Of a stretch of DNA of 64,000 nucleotides, positions 39,392 to 48,826 are shown piece after piece. Within the stretch, counting starts at the first letter, position 1; every line of letters begins with the position of its first letter. The notes beneath the pieces were generated by a model that saw only the letters and a program-made list of their open reading frames with translations, did not search any database and was not told the origin of the DNA. The position numbers and the translations under genes are program-made. Origin of the DNA: Enterobacter sp. (GTDB lineage: Bacteria > Pseudomonadota > Gammaproteobacteria > Enterobacterales > Enterobacteriaceae); assembly GCA_022649305.1 (NCBI GenBank), contig JALCNW010000006.1, positions 53,329-117,328 on the forward strand, read 5' to 3'.

Positions 39392-39412
39392 CGCTCCCGC
39401 ATAGCGGGAGCG
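39392..39412 (-). ncRNA. Intercistronic hairpin between scrY and scrA
   Basis: A perfect 9-bp GC stem CGCTCCCGC (39392-39400) and GCGGGAGCG (39404-39412) with an ATA loop follows scrY within the operon. There is no U-run, so it more likely protects the 3' end of scrY mRNA, or gives partial termination, than fully terminating. This would favour porin production over the permease. Confidence 0.6.
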
Positions 39413-39419
39413 TAAAGGG

Positions 39420-40949
<1,530 letters not shown>

Positions 40950-40980
40950 CTAAAAGAGGTTATTGAAAGTTGCTAAATTG

Positions 40981-40994
40981 CTAAACCGGTTTAG
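40981..40994 (-). promoter_or_regulatory. ScrR operator proximal to scrY
   Basis: CTAAACCGGTTTAG is a perfect 14-bp palindrome of LacI/ScrR type lying 43 bases upstream of the scrY ATG, downstream of a plausible promoter (TTGCCC near 41026-41031 and TAGTAT near 41002-41007, spacer 18). A half-site lies at 41005-41010. Confidence 0.85.
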
Positions 40995-41040
40995 GTTGGT
41001 GATACTAAACCGTCCAATTTTGACAGGGCAACCCTTTTTG

Positions 41041-41054
41041 CTAAACCGTTTTAG
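41041..41054 (-). promoter_or_regulatory. ScrR operator distal to scrY
   Basis: CTAAACCGTTTTAG, a palindrome with one mismatch, lies 47 bases beyond the proximal operator, upstream of the presumed -35. Two sites on either side of the promoter suggest looping or cooperative repression. Confidence 0.8.
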
Positions 41055-41077
41055 TAAATGTGACCAGGGCGACAATT

Positions 41078-41099
41078 CAGACCGCCGGAACGCGGTCTG
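41078..41099 (-). terminator. Hairpin after scrK
   Basis: Stem CAGACCGC (41078-41085) and GCGGTCTG (41092-41099) with a 6-base loop lies 15 bases after the scrK stop. Only AATTG follows on the minus strand, so termination may be incomplete and read through into scrY. Confidence 0.5.
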
Positions 41100-41113
41100 A
41101 GAGAGGCAAACCA

Positions 41114-42007
41114 TTAAAGATCCTGATGATAAGGCAGTGCGGTCATTGCCCCTTTTGCCGTGGTAGCGAGTGCCCCACAGCGTTGCGCCAGAGCCAGCGT
41201 TGCGGTGAAATCAGCGTTTTCAGCCGAGAGCCCAAACAGCAGGCCGGCCACAAAGGCATCACCCGCGCCAGTGGTATCGACACTGTTCACCGGCTCGGCT
41301 TCAAAGGTTTTTATCTGCCCGTCGTGCCAGGCGATAACCCCTTCTTTTCCTCGTGTGACCAGCACCAGAGGGAGATGATATTCATTGACCAGCCGCGTGA
41401 GAGCTTGTTCCAGGTCATGATGCCCGCTCAAAAAAATCAACTCTTCGAGCGAGAGCTTAACTACGTCGGCCTTTCGCAGCGCCTGCACCAGGCAATCATG
41501 GAGCGCTTCGCCGTCCTGCCAGAGATCGGCTCGGATATTAGGGTCGAAACTGACGTAACCTCCCGCCTCTTTGATTGCATCCATGGCGCGAAACGTAGTC
41601 GAACGGCTTGGCTCGGCGCTAAGTGCAATCGAACAAACGTGCAGCCATTCCCCTTTCTGAAAAACGGGTAAATCAGCCGGGGCTAAGAACAGGTCGGCAC
41701 TGGGCCGAACCATAAACGTGAACGATCGCTCCCCATCCGGTGCCAGATCTACCACCACGGTTGAAGTACGATGCTGTAAATCGAGATGCATATGATGCGT
41801 GTCGACCTTCTCCTGATTGAGCGTCTTGCGCATAAATCGCCCAAAGGGATCGTCACCTACCCGGCCAATAAACCCACTCTGCCCCCCCAAACGTGCAACA
41901 CCCACGGCGACGTTGGCAGGCGCACCGCCAGGACATTGCAGTAGTTTGCCTTCCCCATCAGGGAGTAGATCGACCACTGCATCACCAAGTACCCAAATCT
42001 TTTTCAT
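41114..42007 (-). CDS. scrK: Fructokinase ScrK
   Basis: A 297-residue PfkB-family sugar kinase phosphorylating fructose freed by ScrB. The first signature is CPGGAPANVAVGVARLGG, the second, with catalytic Asp, is SVDTTGAGDAFVAGLLFG (near residue 240-257). GAGG is 5 bases before the ATG. It has its own operator upstream and precedes scrYABR, as in the pUR400 and Klebsiella sucrose regulons. Confidence 0.93.
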   Translation of the reverse strand: MKKIWVLGDAVVDLLPDGEGKLLQCPGGAPANVAVGVARLGGQSGFIGRVGDDPFGRFMRKTLNQEKVDTHHMHLDLQHRTSTVVVDLAPDGERSFTFMVRPSADLFLAPADLPVFQKGEWLHVCSIALSAEPSRSTTFRAMDAIKEAGGYVSFDPNIRADLWQDGEALHDCLVQALRKADVVKLSLEELIFLSGHHDLEQALTRLVNEYHLPLVLVTRGKEGVIAWHDGQIKTFEAEPVNSVDTTGAGDAFVAGLLFGLSAENADFTATLALAQRCGALATTAKGAMTALPYHQDL

Positions 42008-42029
42008 GATTACCTCAAGCTAAACTTAG

Positions 42030-42043
42030 TTAAACCGTTTTAG
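42030..42043 (-). promoter_or_regulatory. ScrR operator upstream of scrK
   Basis: TTAAACCGTTTTAG matches the ScrR operators of scrY at 12 of 14 or more positions and lies 23 bases before the scrK ATG. It indicates that scrK is controlled independently by ScrR. Confidence 0.78.
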
Positions 42044-42150
42044 CTATTTAAGCACATCCCACCAAAACGGGAAATCGAAACGGATATGTCTGACATTTAT
42101 CCTTAACGCAAACCCTTTCTCTATACTTCTTTTCCGGAGGTTATTAATTG

Positions 42151-42348
42151 ATGAAGAAAATGATTCGTTCGTTGTTTGCCAGCCCGGATGCATTGCTCCA
42201 GGTGATGAGCCACAGTGAAATACAGGAAGCGATTGATGACGGGGAACGTATTGTCATCGATGCCGACGGCAATACGTCTGTGAATATCCACTGTAAGCAT
42301 GTTCAGGATGATTTTAGCCGTCATGTTGATGTGCTGAAGAGGGCCTGA
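42151..42348 (+). CDS. Unrecognised 65-residue protein, first of a pair
   Basis: The product starts MKKMIRSLFASPDALLQVM and is mostly acidic and polar, without a membrane segment or signal peptide. ATG at 42151 has CCGGAGG 10 bases upstream. The stop is one base before the next gene, so the two are translationally coupled. I recognise no family; a segment of about 20 residues (SEIQEAIDDGERIVIDADGNT) has alternating hydrophobic pattern of a short helix and strand. Confidence 0.65.
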   Translation: MKKMIRSLFASPDALLQVMSHSEIQEAIDDGERIVIDADGNTSVNIHCKHVQDDFSRHVDVLKRA

Positions 42349-42349
42349 G

Positions 42350-43114
42350 ATGGGGACTGCGATATTTATGGTACTGATGGTGTGCGGCTACTGGTACACC
42401 AGCCACGATCTTTCCACTCGATTTAAATTCAAGCGTAGCTTTGGCTGGGATGTCTATTTTTTAGTTGCCCTTTACGGCTGTATATTTGTTTTACAGGGCA
42501 TACTGGCAACGGGAATATTATGGCTTGTCCTTTTAGGGGGCTCGCTGGTATCAAACGCCCTGCCTTCTCTGTTCGGCCCGGAACAACACCACTATCACAT
42601 GACGTTCATGAACTGGAGCTTTTTAGGTATCCAGGCACCGGTTGTGATTATGCTGGCGTTCGCCGTCTTGTTTTGCCTCTGGCGTTCCAACTGGTCTCAG
42701 AGCGCGCGGCTGGATATTCACGGACGTCGCGAGCTTTATAAGCATCTCTCACGCGCAAATGGCGTGGAGGGGCTACTTTATCAGTGTATGGAGAAAGGCG
42801 ATCTGGCGTGGGTAACGCTTAAGTCTCAGCGTATCTACATTGGTATGATTCATACCGCGACCTTCGATAGCGGCGAGGCGAATAACATCGTGCTGATCCC
42901 GATGCTTAGCGGCTACCGCGATGCGAAAACCCTGGATCTGCATATCGAGCATAACTACAGCGCCTGGTACGCGGATAAGGCGATCACTTTAGTCTCCGAG
43001 CCGCAATCTGCTCTGCATTTTCGCAAAGTGATTCTGCTTGGGCAGGTCGAGAGCTTATCCCTCTTTGACCCCGCGCAGGTACTGGCGATGGGGATCAACC
43101 GCTCGCATTCGTGA
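42350..43114 (+). CDS. Unrecognised membrane protein, second of a pair
   Basis: A 254-residue protein with about three membrane segments in the first half (a short N-terminal one, YFLVALYGCIFVLQGILATG, and VVIMLAFAVLFCLW) and a soluble C-terminal domain of ~150 residues with mixed alpha/beta pattern (LYKHLSRANGVEGLLYQCMEKGDLAWVTLKSQRIYIG). The C-terminal half looks like a cytosolic regulatory or binding domain. I know no function; domain-of-unknown-function membership is likely. It is convergent with the BLUF-EAL gene, the stops being three bases apart. Confidence 0.65.
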   Translation: MGTAIFMVLMVCGYWYTSHDLSTRFKFKRSFGWDVYFLVALYGCIFVLQGILATGILWLVLLGGSLVSNALPSLFGPEQHHYHMTFMNWSFLGIQAPVVIMLAFAVLFCLWRSNWSQSARLDIHGRRELYKHLSRANGVEGLLYQCMEKGDLAWVTLKSQRIYIGMIHTATFDSGEANNIVLIPMLSGYRDAKTLDLHIEHNYSAWYADKAITLVSEPQSALHFRKVILLGQVESLSLFDPAQVLAMGINRSHS

Positions 43115-43116
43115 TG

Positions 43117-44349
43117 TTAATGCGTAGGGCGATGTGTACTGGCAACTTGTGGCCACTGGATATCGCCTACGCCATTCAACTGCGGGCGCGCAAATAAAAA
43201 GCCCTGGAAACGCCGGATCCCCGCCGATTCCAGCCAGCACCACTCTTCCATTTTTTCAATCCCTTCGGCCACCAGCGTGATTTCCAGATCGGTACAGCAG
43301 CTCACGATGGATTTCACAATCGCCTGCTTTGGCCCACTCGTGTGGATGTCGCTGACAATCTCACGATCGATTTTAATCTTATCCGGCTGGAATTTGGTGA
43401 GCAGAGAAAGCCCGGCATAGCCAGAGCCAAAATCATCGATTGCCAGCCCAATCCCCGCTGCGCGCAGCTGTTTAATGGCACTATTAAACTGATTAAAGCC
43501 AGAAATCATCTCGTTCTCAGTCACTTCGATCACCACCTGCTCCGGCTGAAGGTGATATTTCGCAATCTGATCCAGCAAAAATTGCACGGCACCGGGCACA
43601 TTCACCAGCGACATGGGCAACAGATTAATCGCAATTTTATGATTCCCAATGCCAATCTTTTCGGCCAGTGCAAAAGCATAGGCTTTGGTCTGGAGATCGA
43701 CCTCGTAGACTTTTTCCTGGTCAATAGCGTTGAAAAATCGTTCTGGGCTCCCGCCATCGTTGCCACGGATGAGCGCTTCAAGTGAGGTGATTTTACCCTC
43801 AGAAGGATCGACGATCGGCTGGAATGCGAACTGACAGATTTGATTGTCAATCAGCCCGTTAACCCCTTCCCCAAACGGAGCCAGTTCGGCTTCAAGCGTC
43901 CAGTTATCGGGTAGAAAATCAACGCAGATATCGGGTTGTTTTCCTTGAGTGATAAAGGTTTGAATAAATTTGAAGACCCGATCTTCAGACGTCAAATAGC
44001 TTTCCAGTTTGCTGTAGCGCAAAACGGATTCAATGACCGATTTGGCCGTCTCTTTTTGAAGATCGAACAGCAGCATGCCGACATTTTCAAACCGTCGTCT
44101 TGGGCCGTAATCGCGCATGAGCTCAACAACGCAATGATGTCGTTCATCTGCGCGGATTTTATGGAAGAGCTTCACAACACTCTCTTCGGTTCCTTCAAGA
44201 ATTTGCAGGAAATCGACGCCGTTAAACAACAAAATACCCGTTATATTCAGCGCAGCGTTGCGATGTTTTGCCTCTTCCACAATGGTGAGAAGCGGTATTG
44301 TTTCACAGGATGAATTCAACTGACTTCGATAAATGATGGTTGTCAGCAC
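43117..44349 (-). CDS. BLUF-EAL blue-light c-di-GMP phosphodiesterase (BlrP1-like)
   Basis: A 410-residue protein with an N-terminal BLUF flavin domain (1-~93) keeping the light-sensing residues Tyr7, Asn31/Asn35 and Gln49, and a C-terminal EAL domain. Catalytic motifs are intact: EALIRG (191-196), AINLLPMSL, VIEVTENEM, IDDFGSGYAGLSLL, KIKID and VAEGIEKMEEW. This matches Klebsiella BlrP1, which is an active light-stimulated phosphodiesterase, and differs from E. coli BluF (YcgF), where the EAL domain is degenerate. It should hydrolyse c-di-GMP to pGpG when lit. Cytoplasmic. Confidence 0.88.
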   Translation of the reverse strand: MLTTIIYRSQLNSSCETIPLLTIVEEAKHRNAALNITGILLFNGVDFLQILEGTEESVVKLFHKIRADERHHCVVELMRDYGPRRRFENVGMLLFDLQKETAKSVIESVLRYSKLESYLTSEDRVFKFIQTFITQGKQPDICVDFLPDNWTLEAELAPFGEGVNGLIDNQICQFAFQPIVDPSEGKITSLEALIRGNDGGSPERFFNAIDQEKVYEVDLQTKAYAFALAEKIGIGNHKIAINLLPMSLVNVPGAVQFLLDQIAKYHLQPEQVVIEVTENEMISGFNQFNSAIKQLRAAGIGLAIDDFGSGYAGLSLLTKFQPDKIKIDREIVSDIHTSGPKQAIVKSIVSCCTDLEITLVAEGIEKMEEWCWLESAGIRRFQGFLFARPQLNGVGDIQWPQVASTHRPTH

Positions 44350-44494
44350 AATAAGGTGTCCTGTATTAATATTTACGCATTTAAGCGTCTGTTTATCATA
44401 CTTTCTGAACGCCGCCTATCGGTACCCTCTATATTTTCTTCGAAGATTTTCGCCGCAAACATAAGAATGATGAATGTGATTGCGGTCTGCTTCG

Positions 44495-44935
44495 TTACGG
44501 CTGAAGACGTTGAATATCTTCGGGCTCAAGTTTTTTGCCGCTCGCATTGGTGACAACGAGTTTTGCAACCGGCTGTTGCTCAGCGTCCACAAGTCGCGAC
44601 ATGGGTTCACCATCACGGAAAAGATGCTCCTCACCCCACTGGCGCAAACTCAGAATCAAAGGAAATAAAGATTTCCCCTTGGGTGTGAGTGCATAGGCAT
44701 GGTACGCCGCGCCTTCGTTCACGGGGACCTGGGTAAAAATACCCGCCTCGACAAGCCATTTTAACCGCACGGCCAGCAGGTTTTTGGCTACCCCCGTGCT
44801 TTTCTGAAAGTCAGAAAAACGGCGAAGCCCGTCAAAGGCGTCGCGCAGAATCATCAACACCCAGCGATCGCCAAGTAAATCGACCGCCCGTGCGACCGGA
44901 CAGGTTGTTTTCACAAACGTATCTTCATGCGTCAT
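44495..44935 (-). CDS. HxlR family transcriptional regulator
   Basis: A 146-residue winged-helix regulator of the HxlR type: CPVARAVDLLGDRWVLMILRDAFDGLRRFSDFQKSTGVAKNLLAVRLKWLVEAGIF pattern (cited by ends, residues ~13-68), with the early cysteine used in redox or aldehyde sensing by some family members. It is divergent from the MFS gene across 86 bp holding an inverted repeat, so it likely controls that transporter and itself. Confidence 0.85.
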   Translation of the reverse strand: MTHEDTFVKTTCPVARAVDLLGDRWVLMILRDAFDGLRRFSDFQKSTGVAKNLLAVRLKWLVEAGIFTQVPVNEGAAYHAYALTPKGKSLFPLILSLRQWGEEHLFRDGEPMSRLVDAEQQPVAKLVVTNASGKKLEPEDIQRLQP

Positions 44936-44960
44936 AGGTCAACCCTGTAAAACTAGTTGC

Positions 44961-45002
44961 AAATAAAAACCAGAATGGTTATTGATCATCTGGTTGTTAT
45001 TT
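44961..45002. promoter_or_regulatory. Inverted repeat in the hxlR-MFS control region
   Basis: AAATAAAAACCAG (44961-44973) and CTGGTTGTTATTT (44990-45002) are complementary at 12 of 13 positions. A third copy of the AAACCAG core follows at about 45004-45010. The position between divergent promoters suits the operator of the HxlR regulator (inference). Confidence 0.6.
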
Positions 45003-45027
45003 AAAACCAGATTAAGGGACAATGCAA

Positions 45028-46239
45028 ATGACCTGCTTTGAAGACCGTGTTCAGGACGCTTACCTGACGTCGCGAATGGCGTTCCTGTTTGCTGCGCTGT
45101 GCGCTTTTGCAGTGGCGAACGTCTACATGATGCAACCCCTGCTAAACCAGATTGCCGCAACGTTTGTTGAAAAGACGGGAAAAATGGGGATTGTTATTAC
45201 TGCGACGCAACTCGGGTATGCGTTGGGCCTGCTGCTGCTGGTTCCGCTTGGCGACCGCTTAAACCGCAAATATCTGGTCGTGGCGATGCTGATGGCGAGT
45301 GTTGTATTTTTAGTTCTCGCCGCTATGACGACCTCGCTGTACGGGTTAAGCGGAGCGCTGGTCTTAGTGGGATTGATGGCGGTCGTGGTCCAGATTATCG
45401 TCGCCTTTGCCGCCGCTCTCGCTCACCCGGATAAACGCGGGCAAACCACCGGCATGGTGACAAGCGGCATTGTGCTGGGGATCCTGCTGGCACGTCTGAT
45501 CTCCGGTGTGCTGACCGAATGGCTGGACTGGCGCAGAACGCTGCTGGTATCTGCCGGTGCCATGTTCATCATGGCCGTCATATTTCTGCGCGCAGCGCCC
45601 CAAGACCGCAAGCCACGTCCTGCACAAACCTATCGCCAGCTTTTGTTTTCCGTCATTACGCTATGGCGGCAGATCCCCGAGCTTCGCTCTCGTGGGATAC
45701 TGGCGATGCTGATTTTCATGAACTTTAGCGTGCTGTGGTCCTCGCTGGTCTTCCCCCTTAGCCAGCGTCCGTACAATCTGAGCACCGCACACATTGGGCT
45801 CTTTGGTCTGGCGGGAATTGCCGGAGCCCTGGCCGCAAGACGAGCCGGTATTTTAGCGGATCGAGGCCTTGGGCAACGCGTAACGGGCGCGGCGCTGGTG
45901 TTGCTTTTGCTGTCATGGGCGGCGATTTTCTGGGGTGGGACGTCACTTCTCGCCTTAACGGTGGGCATTGTCATGCTCGACTTTGCTGTACAGGCCGTTC
46001 ACGTCACCAGCCAGACGTTGATTTTTGCCAGAAATCCGCAGGCGACCAGCCGCCTGGTCGCCGCATACATGTTTTTCTACTCTATTGGCAGCGCCTGCGG
46101 CGCGCTGTTGGCCACCCAGCTCTGGAGCTATTACGGGTGGCCGGGCGTGTGCTCGCTGGGAGCAGTGCTCAGCGCGCTGGCGTTATTGTACTGGTATCGG
46201 GTCGATCGCAATCAGTGCAGCGCGGCAGTCGCTGGTTGA
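45028..46239 (+). CDS. MFS transporter, likely drug efflux
   Basis: A 403-residue 12-segment major facilitator. The N-terminus (LFAALCAFAVANVYMMQPLLNQIAATF), the loop GDRLNRKYLVV and the segment 5 motif GIVLGILLARLISGVL are those of DHA1-type exporters. The specific substrate is unknown; genes next to HxlR regulators often export toxic small organics. ATG at 45028 lies 9 bases after AAGGG; ATG at 45022 is also in frame but only 3 bases from it. The last 71 bases overlap the convergent hydrolase. Confidence 0.82.
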   Translation: MTCFEDRVQDAYLTSRMAFLFAALCAFAVANVYMMQPLLNQIAATFVEKTGKMGIVITATQLGYALGLLLLVPLGDRLNRKYLVVAMLMASVVFLVLAAMTTSLYGLSGALVLVGLMAVVVQIIVAFAAALAHPDKRGQTTGMVTSGIVLGILLARLISGVLTEWLDWRRTLLVSAGAMFIMAVIFLRAAPQDRKPRPAQTYRQLLFSVITLWRQIPELRSRGILAMLIFMNFSVLWSSLVFPLSQRPYNLSTAHIGLFGLAGIAGALAARRAGILADRGLGQRVTGAALVLLLLSWAAIFWGGTSLLALTVGIVMLDFAVQAVHVTSQTLIFARNPQATSRLVAAYMFFYSIGSACGALLATQLWSYYGWPGVCSLGAVLSALALLYWYRVDRNQCSAAVAG

Positions 46240-47689
46240 TTCGAGCCACCATATCGTCATAAAAGGGGTTTGAGGTGACCCGCATCAGCGAATCCATGCT
46301 GACCACCAGCACTGACGTTTCACCGCGCAGAGAAATCGTGCCCAGATTGATGCCGTAGCGGCGAGGATCTGCCGGATGACTTCCGTAAAGATCGTCGCTC
46401 GGCGAGAACGGTATGGCGACATGCGACAGCGAGAAGATATCTGCAGGATAAGATATCCCCAGCGGCTGCACGTTTTCGTCCCGTTCTCCCGCTGGCGTGC
46501 TGCGCGCGACGGTCGCGAAAGTGTTCGGGGACGCATTGGTGATAACCGTCGTACCGTAGCGGCGCGGTGCTGGCGGCAGCAGTGCGTTAACCGCATCGTA
46601 GGAAGTGGGTCTGAACAGCGGGCGGAAACTGGCCGCCTGGTTAATGTCATAAATGACCAGTTCGCTACCGTTGGCAGGCAGCACATTATACAGCGTGTTC
46701 ACCACGGCGCGCGAGCTGACCGTTGAATCCATGATTGACTGGAAGGTCAGCACTGGCGGCAGCGCGGCGAGCTGATTCTGACGGGCAGCTTCACTCATTT
46801 GCTGTTGCAGCGCTTTCGTGAGTAGCCACGACTGACGCGCAGCGTTCACCGGAAATGAATTGTATTTAAACGGATTGTATTCCGGGGCGATATTCAGCCA
46901 GGCCGATTTAGCAAATGCAGGCAGTATTGCCGGGATGCCTGCCAGCCCAGCGAAACGCGCAAATGCCGTGACGCCAATCATTGGCGAGAGCAATACAATC
47001 TGCTGGGGCTGGCGTAACGATGTATCGTTGAGGCTGTCGAGCGCATATTTCATAACCAGCGCCCCGCCGTTGGAGTACCCCACCAGATGTAGCGGTACGC
47101 CTTTGCCCCCAAGTCGCGTCGCTTCGCGCACGGCGAGACGGGTGACCGCCAGCCAGTCTTCCCATTGCACACGGGTGAGCGCACCGGGCGCCGTTCCATG
47201 CCCAGGCAGACGCGGCACAACGGCGATAAACCCATGCTGTTGATAATCAATAGCAATACTTTTTACGCTGTAGGGTGAGTCAGTTAAACCATGCATGAGG
47301 ACAACAACGCCCCTGGGATGTCCTTCTGGCATCAATACAAACGATCGATTACCGTCATCAAGAAACTGCCCTGACCAGACTGGGCTATTTCGGTAATAGC
47401 GGCTTAATGGGGTCTTCTCATCGCCCACGAGTTTGTTGGTCACCTCAGTTTGTAAATCGAGGAAAACGGATTTCTCCTGTGCCAGATAGTCACCAAAGCT
47501 CGCTTTGTCGATCTCACGGGCGGACATCTCATGTCCGGTCCAGGTGTGCCATGGCTGTAGAGAGGGTCCAGTTTGTGATGTATAGATTCCGGCGGCCAGC
47601 AGGACAACCAATAAGACGCCCAATGCTAACGCTGTCGTTTTTAAAATGGTTAACAAGCGTACTCGTATCCGCCACGGCAGATTTGCCAT
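46169..47689 (-). CDS. Alpha/beta hydrolase, membrane-anchored
   Basis: A 506-residue protein with one N-terminal membrane anchor (LKTTALALGVLLVVLLAAGI, about residues 17-36) and an alpha/beta hydrolase domain: oxyanion-hole HG in VVVLMHGLTDSPYS, nucleophile elbow GYSNGGA with serine (~201). Likely Asp/His triad partners lie further on (for example LSHVAIPFSPSDDLYG). Substrate unknown; lipase/esterase-like. Much longer than typical family members because of a C-terminal ~150-residue extension. Its 3' end overlaps the convergent MFS gene by 71 bases. Confidence 0.75.
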   Translation of the reverse strand: MANLPWRIRVRLLTILKTTALALGVLLVVLLAAGIYTSQTGPSLQPWHTWTGHEMSAREIDKASFGDYLAQEKSVFLDLQTEVTNKLVGDEKTPLSRYYRNSPVWSGQFLDDGNRSFVLMPEGHPRGVVVLMHGLTDSPYSVKSIAIDYQQHGFIAVVPRLPGHGTAPGALTRVQWEDWLAVTRLAVREATRLGGKGVPLHLVGYSNGGALVMKYALDSLNDTSLRQPQQIVLLSPMIGVTAFARFAGLAGIPAILPAFAKSAWLNIAPEYNPFKYNSFPVNAARQSWLLTKALQQQMSEAARQNQLAALPPVLTFQSIMDSTVSSRAVVNTLYNVLPANGSELVIYDINQAASFRPLFRPTSYDAVNALLPPAPRRYGTTVITNASPNTFATVARSTPAGERDENVQPLGISYPADIFSLSHVAIPFSPSDDLYGSHPADPRRYGINLGTISLRGETSVLVVSMDSLMRVTSNPFYDDMVARINQRLPRCTDCDRPDTSTITPAR

Positions 47690-47805
47690 TCCGATGTCCC
47701 TTCCCTCATAAATGTACCGTTATCATAAAAGAGAACCCAGCGTCGCGCCAAAAAAGTGAAGGGCTGATGGAATGGACGATTGCCTGGTGACTGTCGTACA
47801 GTCTG

Positions 47806-48789
47806 ATGATGCGCTTATTACTCATGCTGTTGCTGGCACCCGGATTCGCTTTTTCGGCACCTCTCGTGCCGCCGCCGGGCTTTGCCAAAATCCTGGCGAA
47901 AACGGTGAGCGGGAAATGCATCGCCTTGCCCGCTCCGTATACCGGGAGCCTGAATTTCCCCAGTAAATATGAAGGCTCGGATAGCGCTCGCGCGACCCTG
48001 AATCCCGAAGCCGAACAGGCATTTCGCGCGCAGACAAAGCAGATTGTCGATTTCGAACGCGGAATATCGACGATGGTCTGGCGCTACAAGCGAAGTGGCG
48101 ATCCTGCCACATTAACCTGCTTACTACGCGGCTATCGCGACTGGGCAAAAGCGGGAGCGCTAACCTCAACGCAAACCAACCATACCGGGCGTTCGATGCG
48201 CAAATGGGCACTGGCGACGCTCGCCACCGGCTGGCTGGAGCTGAAGTTTATGCCTCGGTCGATGCCGGACGACACGGCTGACATCGATCGCTGGCTTTCC
48301 CTGCTGGCTGACCAGGTGGTGAAGGACTGGGACGGACTGGCTCTGTCTAAAACGAATAACCACAGTTACTGGGCAGCGTGGTCGGTCATGGCAACATCCG
48401 TAGCGGTAAATCGACAGGATTTATTTGACTGGTCTTTAAAGGAATACCGCATTGCGGCGGGGCAAATCGAAGCCGATGGCACGTTACCTAACGAACGCCA
48501 ACGCCGACAGCGCGCCACTGCCTATCATAACTATGCTTTGCAGCCGTTGGTGATGATCGCCAGTTTCGCACAGGCGAATAACAAAGATGTGATGCAGGAA
48601 AACAACCATGCTCTGATTAGGCTGGCGCGTTACGTGTTACAACACGACAAATCGCATCTGGAGTGGCTGGAACCTTATTGTACGCTGATAAAATGTGACA
48701 ACGTCACTATTACGCTTCGTGATAACAGTCGACCGCTGTCAAATCGACGTCTCGGTGGGGATCTCACCGTGCTATACGGCAATCAATAA
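47806..48789 (+). CDS. Polysaccharide lyase family 5 (alginate lyase, AlgL-like)
   Basis: A 327-residue secreted protein. The signal peptide is about residues 1-18 (MMRLLLMLLLAPGFAFS-AP). The PL5 signature is very clear: SKTNNHSYWAAWSVMA (~180-195) with catalytic Asn-Asn-His, and RQRATAYHNYALQPLVMIASFAQA (~226-249) with catalytic Arg and Tyr. PL5 enzymes cleave (poly)mannuronate by beta-elimination in the periplasm. No alginate synthesis genes are seen nearby. No good ribosome site precedes the ATG pair at 47806/47809, so translation may be weak. Confidence 0.85.
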   Translation: MMRLLLMLLLAPGFAFSAPLVPPPGFAKILAKTVSGKCIALPAPYTGSLNFPSKYEGSDSARATLNPEAEQAFRAQTKQIVDFERGISTMVWRYKRSGDPATLTCLLRGYRDWAKAGALTSTQTNHTGRSMRKWALATLATGWLELKFMPRSMPDDTADIDRWLSLLADQVVKDWDGLALSKTNNHSYWAAWSVMATSVAVNRQDLFDWSLKEYRIAAGQIEADGTLPNERQRRQRATAYHNYALQPLVMIASFAQANNKDVMQENNHALIRLARYVLQHDKSHLEWLEPYCTLIKCDNVTITLRDNSRPLSNRRLGGDLTVLYGNQ

Positions 48790-48801
48790 TGAGAAGTAAT
48801 A

Positions 48802-48819
48802 GCCGGGCTTTCACCCGGC
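48802..48819. terminator. Hairpin between alginate lyase and osmC
   Basis: Stem GCCGGG (48802-48807) and CCCGGC (48814-48819) with a 6-base loop sits between convergent genes, without a clear U-run. It is a probable shared 3' hairpin. Confidence 0.5.
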
Positions 48820-48826
48820 ATAGACT

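Noticed and set aside
43117..44349. Classification as degenerate E. coli-type BluF
   Set aside because: The EAL catalytic motifs are intact, so the BlrP1-like active type fits better.
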